A stretch of 64,000 bases of DNA from contig NZ_QRDJ01000008.1 in NCBI RefSeq assembly GCF_003385845.1, forward strand, positions 248,001 through 312,000. Reading direction: 5' to 3'. Origin of the DNA: Kushneria indalinina DSM 14324. GTDB taxonomy: Bacteria > Pseudomonadota > Gammaproteobacteria > Pseudomonadales > Halomonadaceae. Positions 50,757 to 59,481 of the stretch are shown piece after piece. The translations under genes were made by a program, and so were the position numbers. The first letter of the stretch is position 1. The number at the start of each line of letters is the position of its first letter. The notes under the pieces are model-generated. The model saw only the letters and a list, made by a program, of their open reading frames with translations, did not search any database and was not told the origin of the DNA.

Positions 50757-51388
50757 ACTGGGGCTGGGTGGCCTCCAACAGTCATCAGATCATGGCGGCG
50801 CTTTTGCAGCACATTCAGCTGGTCGGGCTGGCCCTGCTGTTCGGTTTTCTGATCGCTTTCCCGCTGGCGCTGCTGGCGGTGCGCTGGCCGCGGCTCTACG
50901 GCCCGTCGCTGGCCGTCACCGGCGTCATGTTCACCATTCCGTCGCTGGCGCTGTTCATTTTGCTGATGCCCTTTACGGGACTGTCGATGGCGACCTCGCT
51001 GATCGGGTTGACGCTCTATACGCTGTTGATTTTGTTTCGCAATATCGTTCAGGGCCTGCGCGGTGTGTCACCCAGCGTGCGGGAGGCCGCGCGGGCGCTG
51101 GGTTATACGCCGGCGCGGCGGCTGTTTGCCGTGGAGCTGCCGATCGCGCTGCCGGTGATCGTGGCCGGCATTCGCATTGCGGCGGTGACCATCATCGGCA
51201 TGGTGACGGTCACGGCGCTGATCGGCCAGGGCGGGCTGGGGCAGCTGTTCATCACCGGCTTTACCCTGAGCTTTGCCACGCCCCTGGTCATCGGCTTCGT
51301 TTTGTCGGTGGTCCTGGCAGTGGCGGTGGATCTGGCGCTGGTGGGCATCTTGTACTGGCTGACGCCATGGCAGCGGGGAGTGCGCTGA
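50753..51388 (+). CDS. Osmoprotectant ABC transporter, permease 1
   Basis: A 211-residue inner membrane protein with about six hydrophobic segments and the EAA-loop region SPSVREAARALGYTPARRLFAVELPIALP. PS-L-A-F-ILL near residue 65 (FTIPSLALFILLMP) is typical of OpuCB/OsmW-type permeases. Overlaps by 4 nt with the ATPase gene and by 1 nt with the second permease gene. Confidence 0.9.
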   Translation: MNWGWVASNSHQIMAALLQHIQLVGLALLFGFLIAFPLALLAVRWPRLYGPSLAVTGVMFTIPSLALFILLMPFTGLSMATSLIGLTLYTLLILFRNIVQGLRGVSPSVREAARALGYTPARRLFAVELPIALPVIVAGIRIAAVTIIGMVTVTALIGQGGLGQLFITGFTLSFATPLVIGFVLSVVLAVAVDLALVGILYWLTPWQRGVR

Positions 51389-52062
51389 TGAATAGTGATT
51401 TCATGACGCTGATCGCCGGCGTCATCGACTGGTTCTCTCAGCCCATGAACTGGCAGGGGCCCGGCAGCATTCCGGAGCACGTTCTTGAACACGTCACCTA
51501 TGTGGTGATCTCGACGTTGATCGGGGCGGCCATTGCGCTGCCGATCGGCATCGGCCTGGGGCACAGCGGGCGCGGTGGGCTGATGGCGATCAATATCTCC
51601 AATATCGGCCGCGCCATTCCTGCCTTTGGCGTCATTATTCTGGTCTTTCTGCTGGCAGGCTTCGGCGTGATCCCGGTGATCGTGGCGCTGGTCGCACTGG
51701 CGATCCCGCCGATGGTGACCAATAGTTTCGTGGGCATGCGCGAGGTGGACCCGGCCGTGCGTCAGGCGGCCGTGGCGCTGGGCATGACCGGCTGGCAGCG
51801 GCTGTGGCAGGTCGAGCTGCCGATCGCCATGCCGCTGATCATGGCCGGGGTGCGAACGTCTGCCGTACAGGTCATGTCGACGGCCACGCTCGCCGCCTAC
51901 GTGGGCCTGGGCGGGCTCGGGCGCTATCTGATTGACGGTCTTGCGGTGCGCGATCTCTCCCAGGTGCTGGTCGGCGCGATACTGGTGGCCGTGCTGGCCA
52001 TCGTCACCGAACTGCTGCTGGCGGGCGTCCAGAGGCTGATCACGGCCAAAGGGCTGCAATAA
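51388..52062 (+). CDS. Osmoprotectant ABC transporter, permease 2
   Basis: A 224-residue membrane protein. The EAA-like loop is VDPAVRQAAVALGMTGWQRLWQVELPIAMP, given here as positions about 129-158, with NIGRAIPAFGVI and YVGLGGLGRYLIDGL nearby. The ATG at 51388 shares a base with the stop of permease 1 and has GGGGAG upstream. The two permeases are homologous and would form the membrane heterodimer. Confidence 0.9.
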   Translation: MNSDFMTLIAGVIDWFSQPMNWQGPGSIPEHVLEHVTYVVISTLIGAAIALPIGIGLGHSGRGGLMAINISNIGRAIPAFGVIILVFLLAGFGVIPVIVALVALAIPPMVTNSFVGMREVDPAVRQAAVALGMTGWQRLWQVELPIAMPLIMAGVRTSAVQVMSTATLAAYVGLGGLGRYLIDGLAVRDLSQVLVGAILVAVLAIVTELLLAGVQRLITAKGLQ

Positions 52063-52123
52063 CGGGGTACGTGCAATAAGGGTGCACAAGGCGCCGGTCT
52101 GGGCCAGAATCGACAGGGCCGAT

Positions 52124-52162
52124 GATGAACACAAGGGATGAACACAAGGGATGAACACAAGG
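52124..52162 (+). repeat. Three perfect 13-bp tandem repeats at the binding-protein start
   Basis: GATGAACACAAGG occurs three times head to tail (52124-52136, 52137-52149, 52150-52162). Each unit contains an ATG (52125, 52138, 52151) and an AAGG that can act as ribosome binding site for the next. Only the second ATG is in frame with the binding protein; the first and third run into early stops. Because 13 is not a multiple of 3, copy-number change would alter which ATG is in frame. Confidence 0.85.
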
Positions 52163-52173
52163 GAATGAATGAC

Positions 52174-53142
52174 ATGACCAAAGGGACCATGAACATGGGC
52201 AGCGGCTGGAAGCTGGGCCTCGGAGCGCTGGCACTGGCGGCGCTGGCCGGGTGCTCGGGCGGCGATGATGACAATGCCGAGGAGAATACCGCACAGACCG
52301 GCGGCAATGATCAGGCCAGCCTGACCATCGGCTCGACCAACTTCCCCGAGCAGCTGATTCTGGCCAACATCTACGCCGATGTGCTTCGAGGTGACGGCGT
52401 CAATGTGACCACGCGTCTCAATCTGGGCTCGCGCGAGGTGGTCTTTCCGGCGCTGACCAACGGCGAGATCGATCTACTGCCGGAGTATACCGGCGCGCTG
52501 ATGACCTATCTCGATCAGGACGAGGCGCACGTAAACTCCCGCAGTCCGGAAGACGTGATGTCGGCACTGCGTGAGGTACTGCCCGATGGCATCGAGGCGC
52601 TGGACGCTTCACCGGCCGAGGATCGTGATGCGCTGGTGGTCACGCGTGACACCGCCGATCAGTACGGCCTTGAAACCTTTTCCGACCTGGCCCCGGTCTC
52701 CGGAGAGCTGACGCTGGGCGGGCCGCCGGAAACGCGCACCCGTGATGTCGGTATTCCCGGGCTCAAGCGGGTCTATGACATCGAGTTTGCCGGGTTCCGC
52801 TCACTCGATGCCGGCGGGCCGCTGACCCGTGGCGCGCTGGCCAATGGCGATATCGACGTGGCACGCATGTTCTCCTCCCAGGGGGCGATTGCCGAGAACG
52901 ACTGGGTGGCACTGCGTGATGACAAGGATCTGGAGCCGGCCCAGAACATCGTGCCGATCGGGCGTAGCGAGGCGCTGACCGATGAGATGCGCGACAGCCT
53001 CAATCGCGTCTCCGCGGCACTGTCGACGCAGGACCTGCAGGCCATGAACCATCGCGTCGAGATCGACAAGGACGACCCGGCCGAGGTGGCCAGTCAGTGG
53101 GTCGATGAGCACATGGACAACGACAGCCAGACTGCGAACTAA
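52174..53142 (+). CDS. Osmoprotectant ABC transporter, substrate-binding lipoprotein
   Basis: A 322-residue lipoprotein: signal peptide LGLGALALAALAGC with the lipobox LAGC, an acidic linker (GGDDDNAEEN) and the OpuAC-type binding domain (LTIGSTNFPEQLILANIYAD, NGEIDLLPEYTGALMTYLD). I favour the ATG at 52174, 9 nt after AAGGGA. ATGs at 52165, 52189 and 52195 are in frame too, as is one at 52138 in the 13-bp repeats. Ligand could be glycine betaine, choline, proline betaine or another solute. It follows the second permease gene by 111 nt and ends before a terminator. Confidence 0.88.
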   Translation: MTKGTMNMGSGWKLGLGALALAALAGCSGGDDDNAEENTAQTGGNDQASLTIGSTNFPEQLILANIYADVLRGDGVNVTTRLNLGSREVVFPALTNGEIDLLPEYTGALMTYLDQDEAHVNSRSPEDVMSALREVLPDGIEALDASPAEDRDALVVTRDTADQYGLETFSDLAPVSGELTLGGPPETRTRDVGIPGLKRVYDIEFAGFRSLDAGGPLTRGALANGDIDVARMFSSQGAIAENDWVALRDDKDLEPAQNIVPIGRSEALTDEMRDSLNRVSAALSTQDLQAMNHRVEIDKDDPAEVASQWVDEHMDNDSQTAN

Positions 53143-53172
53143 ACGCGGGCTCTACTCTACCGTGGCTGATCG

Positions 53173-53197
53173 CGCCGCCCTTCTGGGCGGCGTTTTT
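53173..53197 (+). terminator. Rho-independent terminator of the osmoprotectant transporter operon
   Basis: CGCCGCCC (53173-53180) pairs with GGGCGGCG (53185-53192) around TTCT, followed by five T. Confidence 0.92.
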
Positions 53198-53426
53198 GTG
53201 TCTGCACGCTTGCATGGATCCCGGGTCTGCACCGGCATCGGCCAAAAAAACACCAGGTTGCACCACGCACAAGGAAAAAAATTCACGGCAGCAGGCGGCG
53301 GGACAGAAAAAAGACCATCGCTGAATCTGTCACGCTGGAAGGCCGGTGGCGGCAGGGCTCTTCATGGCCTGTTATCACCCGCCCTTTAGACGTGCATCCA
53401 TGACGCGCCTGCGTCCAGGAGGTGAC

Positions 53427-54893
53427 ATGCAGCTCAACGACCCACGCCTTTTTCGCCAGCTCGCCTATATCGATGGACAGTGGACGGCCGGCGCCAGCAA
53501 CCATGATGAGGCCGTACTGGACCCGGCCAACGGTGAAACCCTGGGGTTTTGTGCGCTGCTGGATGCCGAACAGATTACCCATGCCGTCACCGCGGCCGAG
53601 CGCGCCTTTGCCGGCTGGCGGGCGCTGTCGGTGGATGAACGCGGCCGACATCTCCATCGCTGGTATCAGCTGCTGCATGAGCACCGCGAGGATCTCGCCT
53701 ATCTGATGACGCTGGAGCAGGGCAAGCCGCTGAGCGATGCCCGCGGCGAGGTGGATTACGGCGCCAGCTTCATCCAGTGGTTTGCCGAAGAAGCGCGCCG
53801 CGCCTATGGCGTGACAATCCCGAGTCATATTCCCAATGCGATGCTGGGCACGCTCAAGGAACCGGTAGGGGTGTCGGTGATGCTCACCCCCTGGAATTTC
53901 CCGCTGGCGATGATTACCCGCAAGGCGGGTGCGGCACTGGCCGCCGGCTGTCCGGTGATCGTCAAGCCGGCCAACGAAACGCCGTTTACGGCGCTGGCGC
54001 TGGCCGAGCTTGCCGAGCGTGCCGGCATCCCGCCGGGCGTCTTCAACGTGGTGACCGGTGAGCCTGCCACTGTTTCCGAGGTGCTGTGCACCGACGATCG
54101 GGTGCGCTCGGTGTCGTTTACCGGCTCCACGCGGGTCGGCAAGCTGTTGATTCGCCAGAGCGCCGGCACTGTCAAGCGCATGTCGCTCGAGCTCGGAGGC
54201 AATGCGCCCTTTATCGTCTGCGAGGATGTGGACGTCGATGAAGCGGCCCGGGACGCGGTGGCGGCAAAATTCCAGACCGCCGGCCAGGACTGCCTGGCGG
54301 CCAATCGCATCTTCGTGCATCGGCGCATTTATGATCGCTTTCTGGAGCGTTTTGCCGTGCACATGAAAGCACTGAAGGTGGGCAGCGGCATGATGGCGGT
54401 CGATATCGGCCCGCTGATCCATCGCCGGGCCGTGAAGGCAGCGCATGCCATTGTCGAGGACGCCGTGAATCAGGGCGCCCGGCTGGTGGCGGGCAACCAG
54501 TCGATGGCACCGGGCGCCAACTTCTTCATGCCCACGCTGCTGGCCGATATCACCCCGGGGATGCGCGTCTTTCGCGAAGAGACCTTCTCGCCGGTGGCAG
54601 GCGTGTGCGCCTTTGATGACGACGAGGCGGTCGTGGCGGCGGCCAACGATACCGAATACGGTCTGGCGGCCTATGTCTACAGCAACGACGTCAAACGCAT
54701 CTGGAAGATGATGCGCGGGCTCGAGTACGGCATGGTCAGCGTTAACACACTGAAGATGACCGGTGCGCCGATTCCCTTCGGCGGGGTCAAGCAGTCGGGG
54801 CTGGGCCGCGAGGGCGGCGCCCAGGGCCTAGAAGAATATCTGGACACCAAATACTTCTGTCTGGGCAACATGCCGGGCCCGTCCGGTAGCTGA
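53427..54893 (+). CDS. gabD: Succinate-semialdehyde dehydrogenase-like aldehyde dehydrogenase
   Basis: A 488-residue NAD(P) aldehyde dehydrogenase. It starts MQLNDPRLFRQLAYIDGQW, like E. coli GabD. LTPWNFPLAMITRKAGAALA and SFTGSTRVGK bind cofactor; the catalytic Glu is in LELGGNAPF and the catalytic Cys in AGQDCLAANRIF. FGGVKQSGLGREGG is near the end. A strong AGGAGGTGAC precedes the ATG. It lies upstream of eutB and eutC; some hydroxyectoine clusters (Sinorhizobium) include a succinate- or aspartate-semialdehyde dehydrogenase gene, so a role in ectoine breakdown is possible alongside the GABA pathway. Confidence 0.85.
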   Translation: MQLNDPRLFRQLAYIDGQWTAGASNHDEAVLDPANGETLGFCALLDAEQITHAVTAAERAFAGWRALSVDERGRHLHRWYQLLHEHREDLAYLMTLEQGKPLSDARGEVDYGASFIQWFAEEARRAYGVTIPSHIPNAMLGTLKEPVGVSVMLTPWNFPLAMITRKAGAALAAGCPVIVKPANETPFTALALAELAERAGIPPGVFNVVTGEPATVSEVLCTDDRVRSVSFTGSTRVGKLLIRQSAGTVKRMSLELGGNAPFIVCEDVDVDEAARDAVAAKFQTAGQDCLAANRIFVHRRIYDRFLERFAVHMKALKVGSGMMAVDIGPLIHRRAVKAAHAIVEDAVNQGARLVAGNQSMAPGANFFMPTLLADITPGMRVFREETFSPVAGVCAFDDDEAVVAAANDTEYGLAAYVYSNDVKRIWKMMRGLEYGMVSVNTLKMTGAPIPFGGVKQSGLGREGGAQGLEEYLDTKYFCLGNMPGPSGS

Positions 54894-55004
54894 GCCGGTA
54901 TGGCTGAATCGGACCGCCTTGAAGCGTTCCGGCCCATGCGCCAGGGTGAACGATTCCAGAGTGGAACACCGTGGCGCATTCGCCTGTCATTGACCGAGAG
55001 CCTC

Positions 55005-56000
55005 ATGAACTGCCATCCCGTCACCCTGCACGATATCTATCTGGCCCGCGCCCGCCTTGCGGGCCAGGCGGCCCGTACACCGCTGGTAAAATCCGTGGCG
55101 CTGTCCCATCGCTTTGACGCCGAGGTCTATCTCAAGCTCGAGACCCTGCAGCCCAGTGGGGCCTTCAAGCTCAGGGGCGCGCTCAACGCTATCGCCGCAC
55201 TGGATGAGACCACGCTGGCACGCGGTGTGACCACGGCCTCGACCGGCAACCACGGTCGGGCGGTGGCCTGGGCGGCGTCCCGGCTGGGGGCGCGCGCCAT
55301 CATCTGTGTCTCGGAGCTGGTGCCGGCCAACAAGGTCGCCGCCATCGAGGCGCTGGGCGCCGAGGTGCGTACGGTCGGGCGTAGTCAGGATGATGCCTTC
55401 GTGGAAGCGCGCCGGCTGGTGAAAGACGACGGCATGACGCTGATCGAGCCTTTCGATGATCCGCTGATCGTGGCCGGGCAGGGCACCATCGGCCTGGAGC
55501 TGATGGAAGATGTCCCCGGGCTTGATCGGGTGCTGGTCGGCCTTTCCGGCGGCGGCCTGCTGGGCGGTATCGGCCGCGCCGTGCGGGCGATCAACCCGCA
55601 GGTGCAGGTGACCGGCGTGAGCATGATGAACGGGGCGGCGATGATCGAGAGCCTGACGGCCGGCCACCCGGTCGCGGTCGAGGAGGTCGAAACGCTGGCG
55701 GACTCGCTCGGCGGCGGTATCGGTCTGGACAATCGCTGCACCTGGTCGCTGGTGCGCGAGGTGATGAGCGATCACTGTCAGGTCAGTGAGCCCGCCATCG
55801 CCCGCGCCATGGTGCACTTTCTGGAAACCGAGAAGATGCTGGTGGAAGGGGCGGCCGTGGTGGGTCTGGCCGCGCTCGAGGAGCACGCCATCGATATTCG
55901 CGGTGAGAAGGTCGCGCTGATTGTTTCCGGCAGCGGCGTGGACATGGCCACCTGGCAGCGGGCAAAAGCCATGGTCGAGAAGCACATGGTCGACACTTGA
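55005..56000 (+). CDS. eutB: Threonine dehydratase-like PLP enzyme, EutB type
   Basis: A 331-residue fold-type II PLP enzyme. The PLP lysine is in PSGAFKLRGA, the substrate loop is TASTGNHGRAVAWAA and the phosphate-binding glycine loop is LSGGGLLGGIG. It lacks the C-terminal ACT domain of biosynthetic threonine dehydratase. Being followed after 27 nt by an ornithine-cyclodeaminase-like gene is the eutB-eutC pair of hydroxyectoine catabolism, where these enzymes act on hydroxyectoine-derived intermediates. The ATG at 55005 (MNCHPVTLHD) is chosen because the 35 residues upstream have no family similarity. A plain catabolic threonine/serine dehydratase remains possible. Confidence 0.8.
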   Translation: MNCHPVTLHDIYLARARLAGQAARTPLVKSVALSHRFDAEVYLKLETLQPSGAFKLRGALNAIAALDETTLARGVTTASTGNHGRAVAWAASRLGARAIICVSELVPANKVAAIEALGAEVRTVGRSQDDAFVEARRLVKDDGMTLIEPFDDPLIVAGQGTIGLELMEDVPGLDRVLVGLSGGGLLGGIGRAVRAINPQVQVTGVSMMNGAAMIESLTAGHPVAVEEVETLADSLGGGIGLDNRCTWSLVREVMSDHCQVSEPAIARAMVHFLETEKMLVEGAAVVGLAALEEHAIDIRGEKVALIVSGSGVDMATWQRAKAMVEKHMVDT

Positions 56001-56027
56001 ACCAACAGACAGGACACGGGAGCGGGC

Positions 56028-56975
56028 ATGGAGCTTTACAACCGCACGCAGATTCAGGACGTCGTCACGCTTGATCACGCCGCACTCGACGCCGTTGAAA
56101 CCGGCTTTCGGGCGCTGGGACAGGGGGAGGTGGTGCAGCCGCCGATTCTGTCCATGGCGATCGAGGAGTCCAACGGCGAGGTCGACGTCAAGACCGCCCA
56201 CATTCGCGGCAACGACCGCTTCGCCATCAAGGTCAGCCCCGGCTTCTTTGATAACCCCTTCATTGGCCTGCCGAGTCTCAACGGGCTGATGATCGTCTTC
56301 TCGGCCAAGACCGGGCTGGTCGAGGCGGTGCTGTTTGACGAGGGCTATCTCACCGACATCCGCACCGCGCTGGCCGGGGCCATTGCCGCGAAGCATCTGG
56401 CGCGCAGCGACAGCCGACGTGCGGCCGTGCTCGGCGCGGGCGTTCAGGCCGAGCTGCAGGTGGCGGCGCTCAGGCTGGTGCGCGATATCGACACCGTCGA
56501 TGTCTGGGCGCGCGATACCGACCGCGCCGAAGCGTACGCGGCGCGCATGCGCGAGCGCTTTGACGACCTGACCGTCAACGTCCATGGCGACATCGAAAGC
56601 GCCTGCCGTGAGGCGGACGTGATCATTACCACCACACCGTCGAAATCGCCGCTGCTGAACGCCTCGCACCTGCCCACGGGCGTGCATGTCACCGCCATGG
56701 GCTCGGACAGCCCGGACAAGCGCGAACTGGACGAATCCGTAATGACCCGCGCCGACGTGTTCGTGGCCGATACCCGCGCCCAGAGCGAGACCAACGGCGA
56801 GCTCAAGGCCTGGGCCGGCCGTACGCCACCCTTTGAGGTGCGGGAGCTGGGGCAGGTGATTGCTTCCGGACAGTCACCGCGCACGACGCGTGATCAGATC
56901 ACAGTGTGCGATCTGACCGGCACCGGCGTACAGGACACCGCCATTGCCGGTTTTGCACTGACACGGCTGATGTAA
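56028..56975 (+). CDS. eutC: Ornithine cyclodeaminase-like protein, EutC type
   Basis: A 315-residue NAD-binding protein of the ornithine cyclodeaminase / mu-crystallin family. Typical stretches are VDVKTAHIRGNDRFAIKVSP, FDEGYLTDIRTALAGAIAAK, the Rossmann AAVLGAGVQAELQV and VHVTAMGSDSPDKRELD. Paired with eutB it fits hydroxyectoine degradation. GGGAGCGGGC precedes the ATG. No other eut/doe genes (DoeA/EutD hydrolase, DoeB/EutE deacetylase) are in the window. Confidence 0.82.
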   Translation: MELYNRTQIQDVVTLDHAALDAVETGFRALGQGEVVQPPILSMAIEESNGEVDVKTAHIRGNDRFAIKVSPGFFDNPFIGLPSLNGLMIVFSAKTGLVEAVLFDEGYLTDIRTALAGAIAAKHLARSDSRRAAVLGAGVQAELQVAALRLVRDIDTVDVWARDTDRAEAYAARMRERFDDLTVNVHGDIESACREADVIITTTPSKSPLLNASHLPTGVHVTAMGSDSPDKRELDESVMTRADVFVADTRAQSETNGELKAWAGRTPPFEVRELGQVIASGQSPRTTRDQITVCDLTGTGVQDTAIAGFALTRLM

Positions 56976-57007
56976 GGGCTGTCATCCCGGATTCGATGTC
57001 TGGCGGA

Positions 57008-57895
57008 TCAGTCCGTCAAGGAGCGCGCTGCGAGCCAGTCAAGAAAGACGCGCAGGCGCGGCGAGAGCTGGCGGTCTCGTGGATATAGGGCGACGACCGG
57101 GGAGGGAGCCGAGGCATACTCTGAAAGCACTTCGACAAGCCGTCCGGCGGCGATATCGTCAGCCACGTGATAGCGCGGCACCTGAATGAGGCCAAGTCCC
57201 AGACGCGCAGCGCTGACCATTGTTTCAGCACCGGTCGTAATGAGCGCGGCGGGCAAACGCCGTGTCACGGTTCGGTCATCGATTGTCAGCTCAAGATCCA
57301 TGGGGGCCCCGGTCTTCGATGACAGGAAGGCCACCACGCGGTGACCTTCCAGCTCATCAGGAGTCGAGGGCGAACCGTGGCGTTCCAGATACTCCGGTGC
57401 GGCAACGATGGTCTCCGGCAGCACCCCCAGGCGCCGGGCGATGAGATCGCTGTCGGCCGGCTCGGTGACACGCACGACGCAGTCGACGCCCTCGCGAATC
57501 AGATCGACCAGACGGTCGCCTTCCGACATGACGAGCTCGAGCTGCGGGTGGGCACGAAGAAAGTCCGGCAGGGCCGGCAGCAGAAAGTGGCGAGCCAGCG
57601 TGCCGTGAACATCCACTCGAAGCCGGCCCTTCACGTCGCCGCCGGTGAAAGCGCCCTCGGCATCCTCGACCTCGCCAACGATGGCAAGGCAGCGTTGATA
57701 CCAGGCCTCTCCGTCCAGGGTTGGGGCGACCACCCGGGTGGTACGATCCAGGAGACGCACGCCAAGTCGCGTTTCCATGCGCCTGACGGCGTCGGAAATC
57801 GTCGAGGCCGGCATGCCAAGGCTTTCGGCTGTCCGCCGAAAGCTGCACGTTTCCGCCACGCGAATGAAGACGCGCATCTCGTCAAAGCGATCCAT
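57008..57895 (-). CDS. LysR-family transcriptional regulator
   Basis: A 295-residue regulator. The winged helix-turn-helix occupies residues about 1-60 (FIRVAETCSFRRTAESLGMP, DAVRRMETRLGVRLLDRTTR), followed by the substrate-binding domain. The group with FDEMRVFIRVAE starts often controls divergent oxidoreductase genes. It is divergent from the SDR gene (118-nt shared region), so that gene is its likely target. It converges on eutC with 32 nt between the ends and could also be unrelated to the eut genes. CCTGCCGGCAGG (57917-57928) in the shared region is a candidate site. Confidence 0.9.
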   Translation of the reverse strand: MDRFDEMRVFIRVAETCSFRRTAESLGMPASTISDAVRRMETRLGVRLLDRTTRVVAPTLDGEAWYQRCLAIVGEVEDAEGAFTGGDVKGRLRVDVHGTLARHFLLPALPDFLRAHPQLELVMSEGDRLVDLIREGVDCVVRVTEPADSDLIARRLGVLPETIVAAPEYLERHGSPSTPDELEGHRVVAFLSSKTGAPMDLELTIDDRTVTRRLPAALITTGAETMVSAARLGLGLIQVPRYHVADDIAAGRLVEVLSEYASAPSPVVALYPRDRQLSPRLRVFLDWLAARSLTD

Positions 57896-58013
57896 TGTCC
57901 GGTTTCTCCGAATGCTCCTGCCGGCAGGTCGGCATTTATACGCTCCAGACCGCGTGCCATTCTTGGGTCAGAGAACCAGCGAGCACGTCCGACAGAAAAA
58001 AGGAGATCATCCC

Positions 58014-58754
58014 ATGACCGAGCAAATCCTGAAAATCGCCCTGGTGACTGGCGCCTCTCGCGGTATCGGTGCCGCCATTGCCAAACGTCTGGCCGCCGAC
58101 GGTTTCAATGTGGTGGTCAACTACTCGGGCAGCGAGCAGGCCGCTGTCGAGGTCGTGTCGGCCATTGAGGCGGCCGGTGGACGAGCCGTGGCTGCGAAAG
58201 CCGACGTGTCCGATCCGCAACAGGTGGCACGACTTTTTGACGAGAGCGAAGCGGCCTTTGGCGTGCCGAGCGTGCTGGTGAACTCGGCTGGCGTCATGCA
58301 GCTGGCACCGCATGCCGACAGCGACGATGTCCTGTTCGACCGGACCGTAGCCATCAATCTGAAAGGCTCCTTTCTGACGATGCGCGAGGCGTCGCGGCGA
58401 ATGGCCGATGGTGGGCGAATCGTCAATCTCTCCTCCTCCGTGGTAGGGGCGAAGCTCCCGACCTATGGCGTCTATAGCGCAACCAAGGCCGCGATCGAGG
58501 TCATGGGCGATGTGCTGTCCAAAGAGCTTCGAGGGAGAAATATCACCGTCAATTCGGTGGCGCCGGGGCCCACGGCAACGGATCTGTTTCTGAAGGGCAA
58601 GACCAACGAGCAGGTCGAGACGCTTGCGAAGGGCAATCCGCTTGAGCGGCTGGGCCGGCCCGAGGACATCGCCAGTACGGTCTCGTTTCTGGTCGGCCCG
58701 GAGGGCGGGTGGATCAACGGTCAGACGCTGCGTGCCAATGGTGGCATGGTCTGA
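58014..58754 (+). CDS. Short-chain dehydrogenase/reductase (FabG-like)
   Basis: A 246-residue classical SDR: cofactor motif TGASRGIGAAIAKRL, NSAGVM, the catalytic serines in VNLSSSVVG, YSATKAAIEV, and the C-terminal GQTLRANGGMV. Arg-free, NADP-type region VVVNYSGSEQAA follows the second strand. AGGAGA precedes the ATG at 58014. It is divergent from the LysR gene and probably controlled by it. Substrate unknown. Confidence 0.88.
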   Translation: MTEQILKIALVTGASRGIGAAIAKRLAADGFNVVVNYSGSEQAAVEVVSAIEAAGGRAVAAKADVSDPQQVARLFDESEAAFGVPSVLVNSAGVMQLAPHADSDDVLFDRTVAINLKGSFLTMREASRRMADGGRIVNLSSSVVGAKLPTYGVYSATKAAIEVMGDVLSKELRGRNITVNSVAPGPTATDLFLKGKTNEQVETLAKGNPLERLGRPEDIASTVSFLVGPEGGWINGQTLRANGGMV

Positions 58755-58820
58755 AGGAAAGGGGGACGGCAAACCGCCCCCTGGCGTCATGGGGAGACCA
58801 TGGGGCAAATGACGGTCGGA

Positions 58821-59396
58821 TCAGTCGGCGATGCGCGGCTCACCGGGCTGATAGCGGGGCATGGGCAGCGCGTCGCGCATGTCCGCGGGCGTCTCGAAAT
58901 CCTTCGCGATACCGCGCATCTGTGCGACCGGTTTGGGGAAACCCGAGCGGCGGCTGTAGTCGGGCGTGATGCCGCCCATGTACGCATGGCGTCGGTGCAG
59001 TTTCGCGGCACACCAGCCTTCCAGCGCCGTGACGGCGCCCAGTGCCAGCATGGTGTTATCAATAGTGCTTCGATGCACGTGCGGCTCGCGGCGCACCCAG
59101 GCCAGCGCCGCCAGATCCAGCGCGTCACCGGCGAGGCGGAGCTTGAGCGCCGGTGCCGGGTTGTCACTCAGAGCGCCCAGTCCGGTCACGATCTGTCGCA
59201 CGCCACAGGCACGTACCCAGTTCTCATGGCCTTCGACACCCAGCGCGCGCGTCACGCGCCCCGGCATGAACAGCTCCGCCAGTCCCAGACCTACGCCGGC
59301 CCAGCCGAGCACGCGGGCCAGCCGGTCGTTGCCATCCATCGAGCGTGGGCCGCCATGATCGCCCGGGTTGGCAGACAGGTGATGCGATGTCGTCAT
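58821..59396 (-). CDS. Conserved hypothetical, membrane-associated (191 aa)
   Basis: A 191-residue protein. Residues about 25-110 (RVLGWAGVGLGLAELFMPGR, VRACGVRQIVTGLGALS, RLAGDALDLAALAW) resemble the N-terminal segment found in some polyketide-cyclase/SRPBCC membrane proteins: weakly hydrophobic helices with glycine motifs. A further hydrophobic stretch is MLALGAVTALEGW. The C-terminal 50 residues are charged and rich in Pro and Arg. The ATG at 59396 follows GGGAG at 9 nt. Lies 85 nt downstream of the zinc alcohol dehydrogenase gene, same strand, so possibly cotranscribed. Confidence 0.65.
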   Translation of the reverse strand: MTTSHHLSANPGDHGGPRSMDGNDRLARVLGWAGVGLGLAELFMPGRVTRALGVEGHENWVRACGVRQIVTGLGALSDNPAPALKLRLAGDALDLAALAWVRREPHVHRSTIDNTMLALGAVTALEGWCAAKLHRRHAYMGGITPDYSRRSGFPKPVAQMRGIAKDFETPADMRDALPMPRYQPGEPRIAD

Positions 59397-59481
59397 TGAA
59401 GCGTCTCCCTTTGCCTTTTGACGTGTTTTTTGACGAGCGTGCCTTTTGAAAGGGGAACAGGTTCTAAAGGAGAACCAGGGC

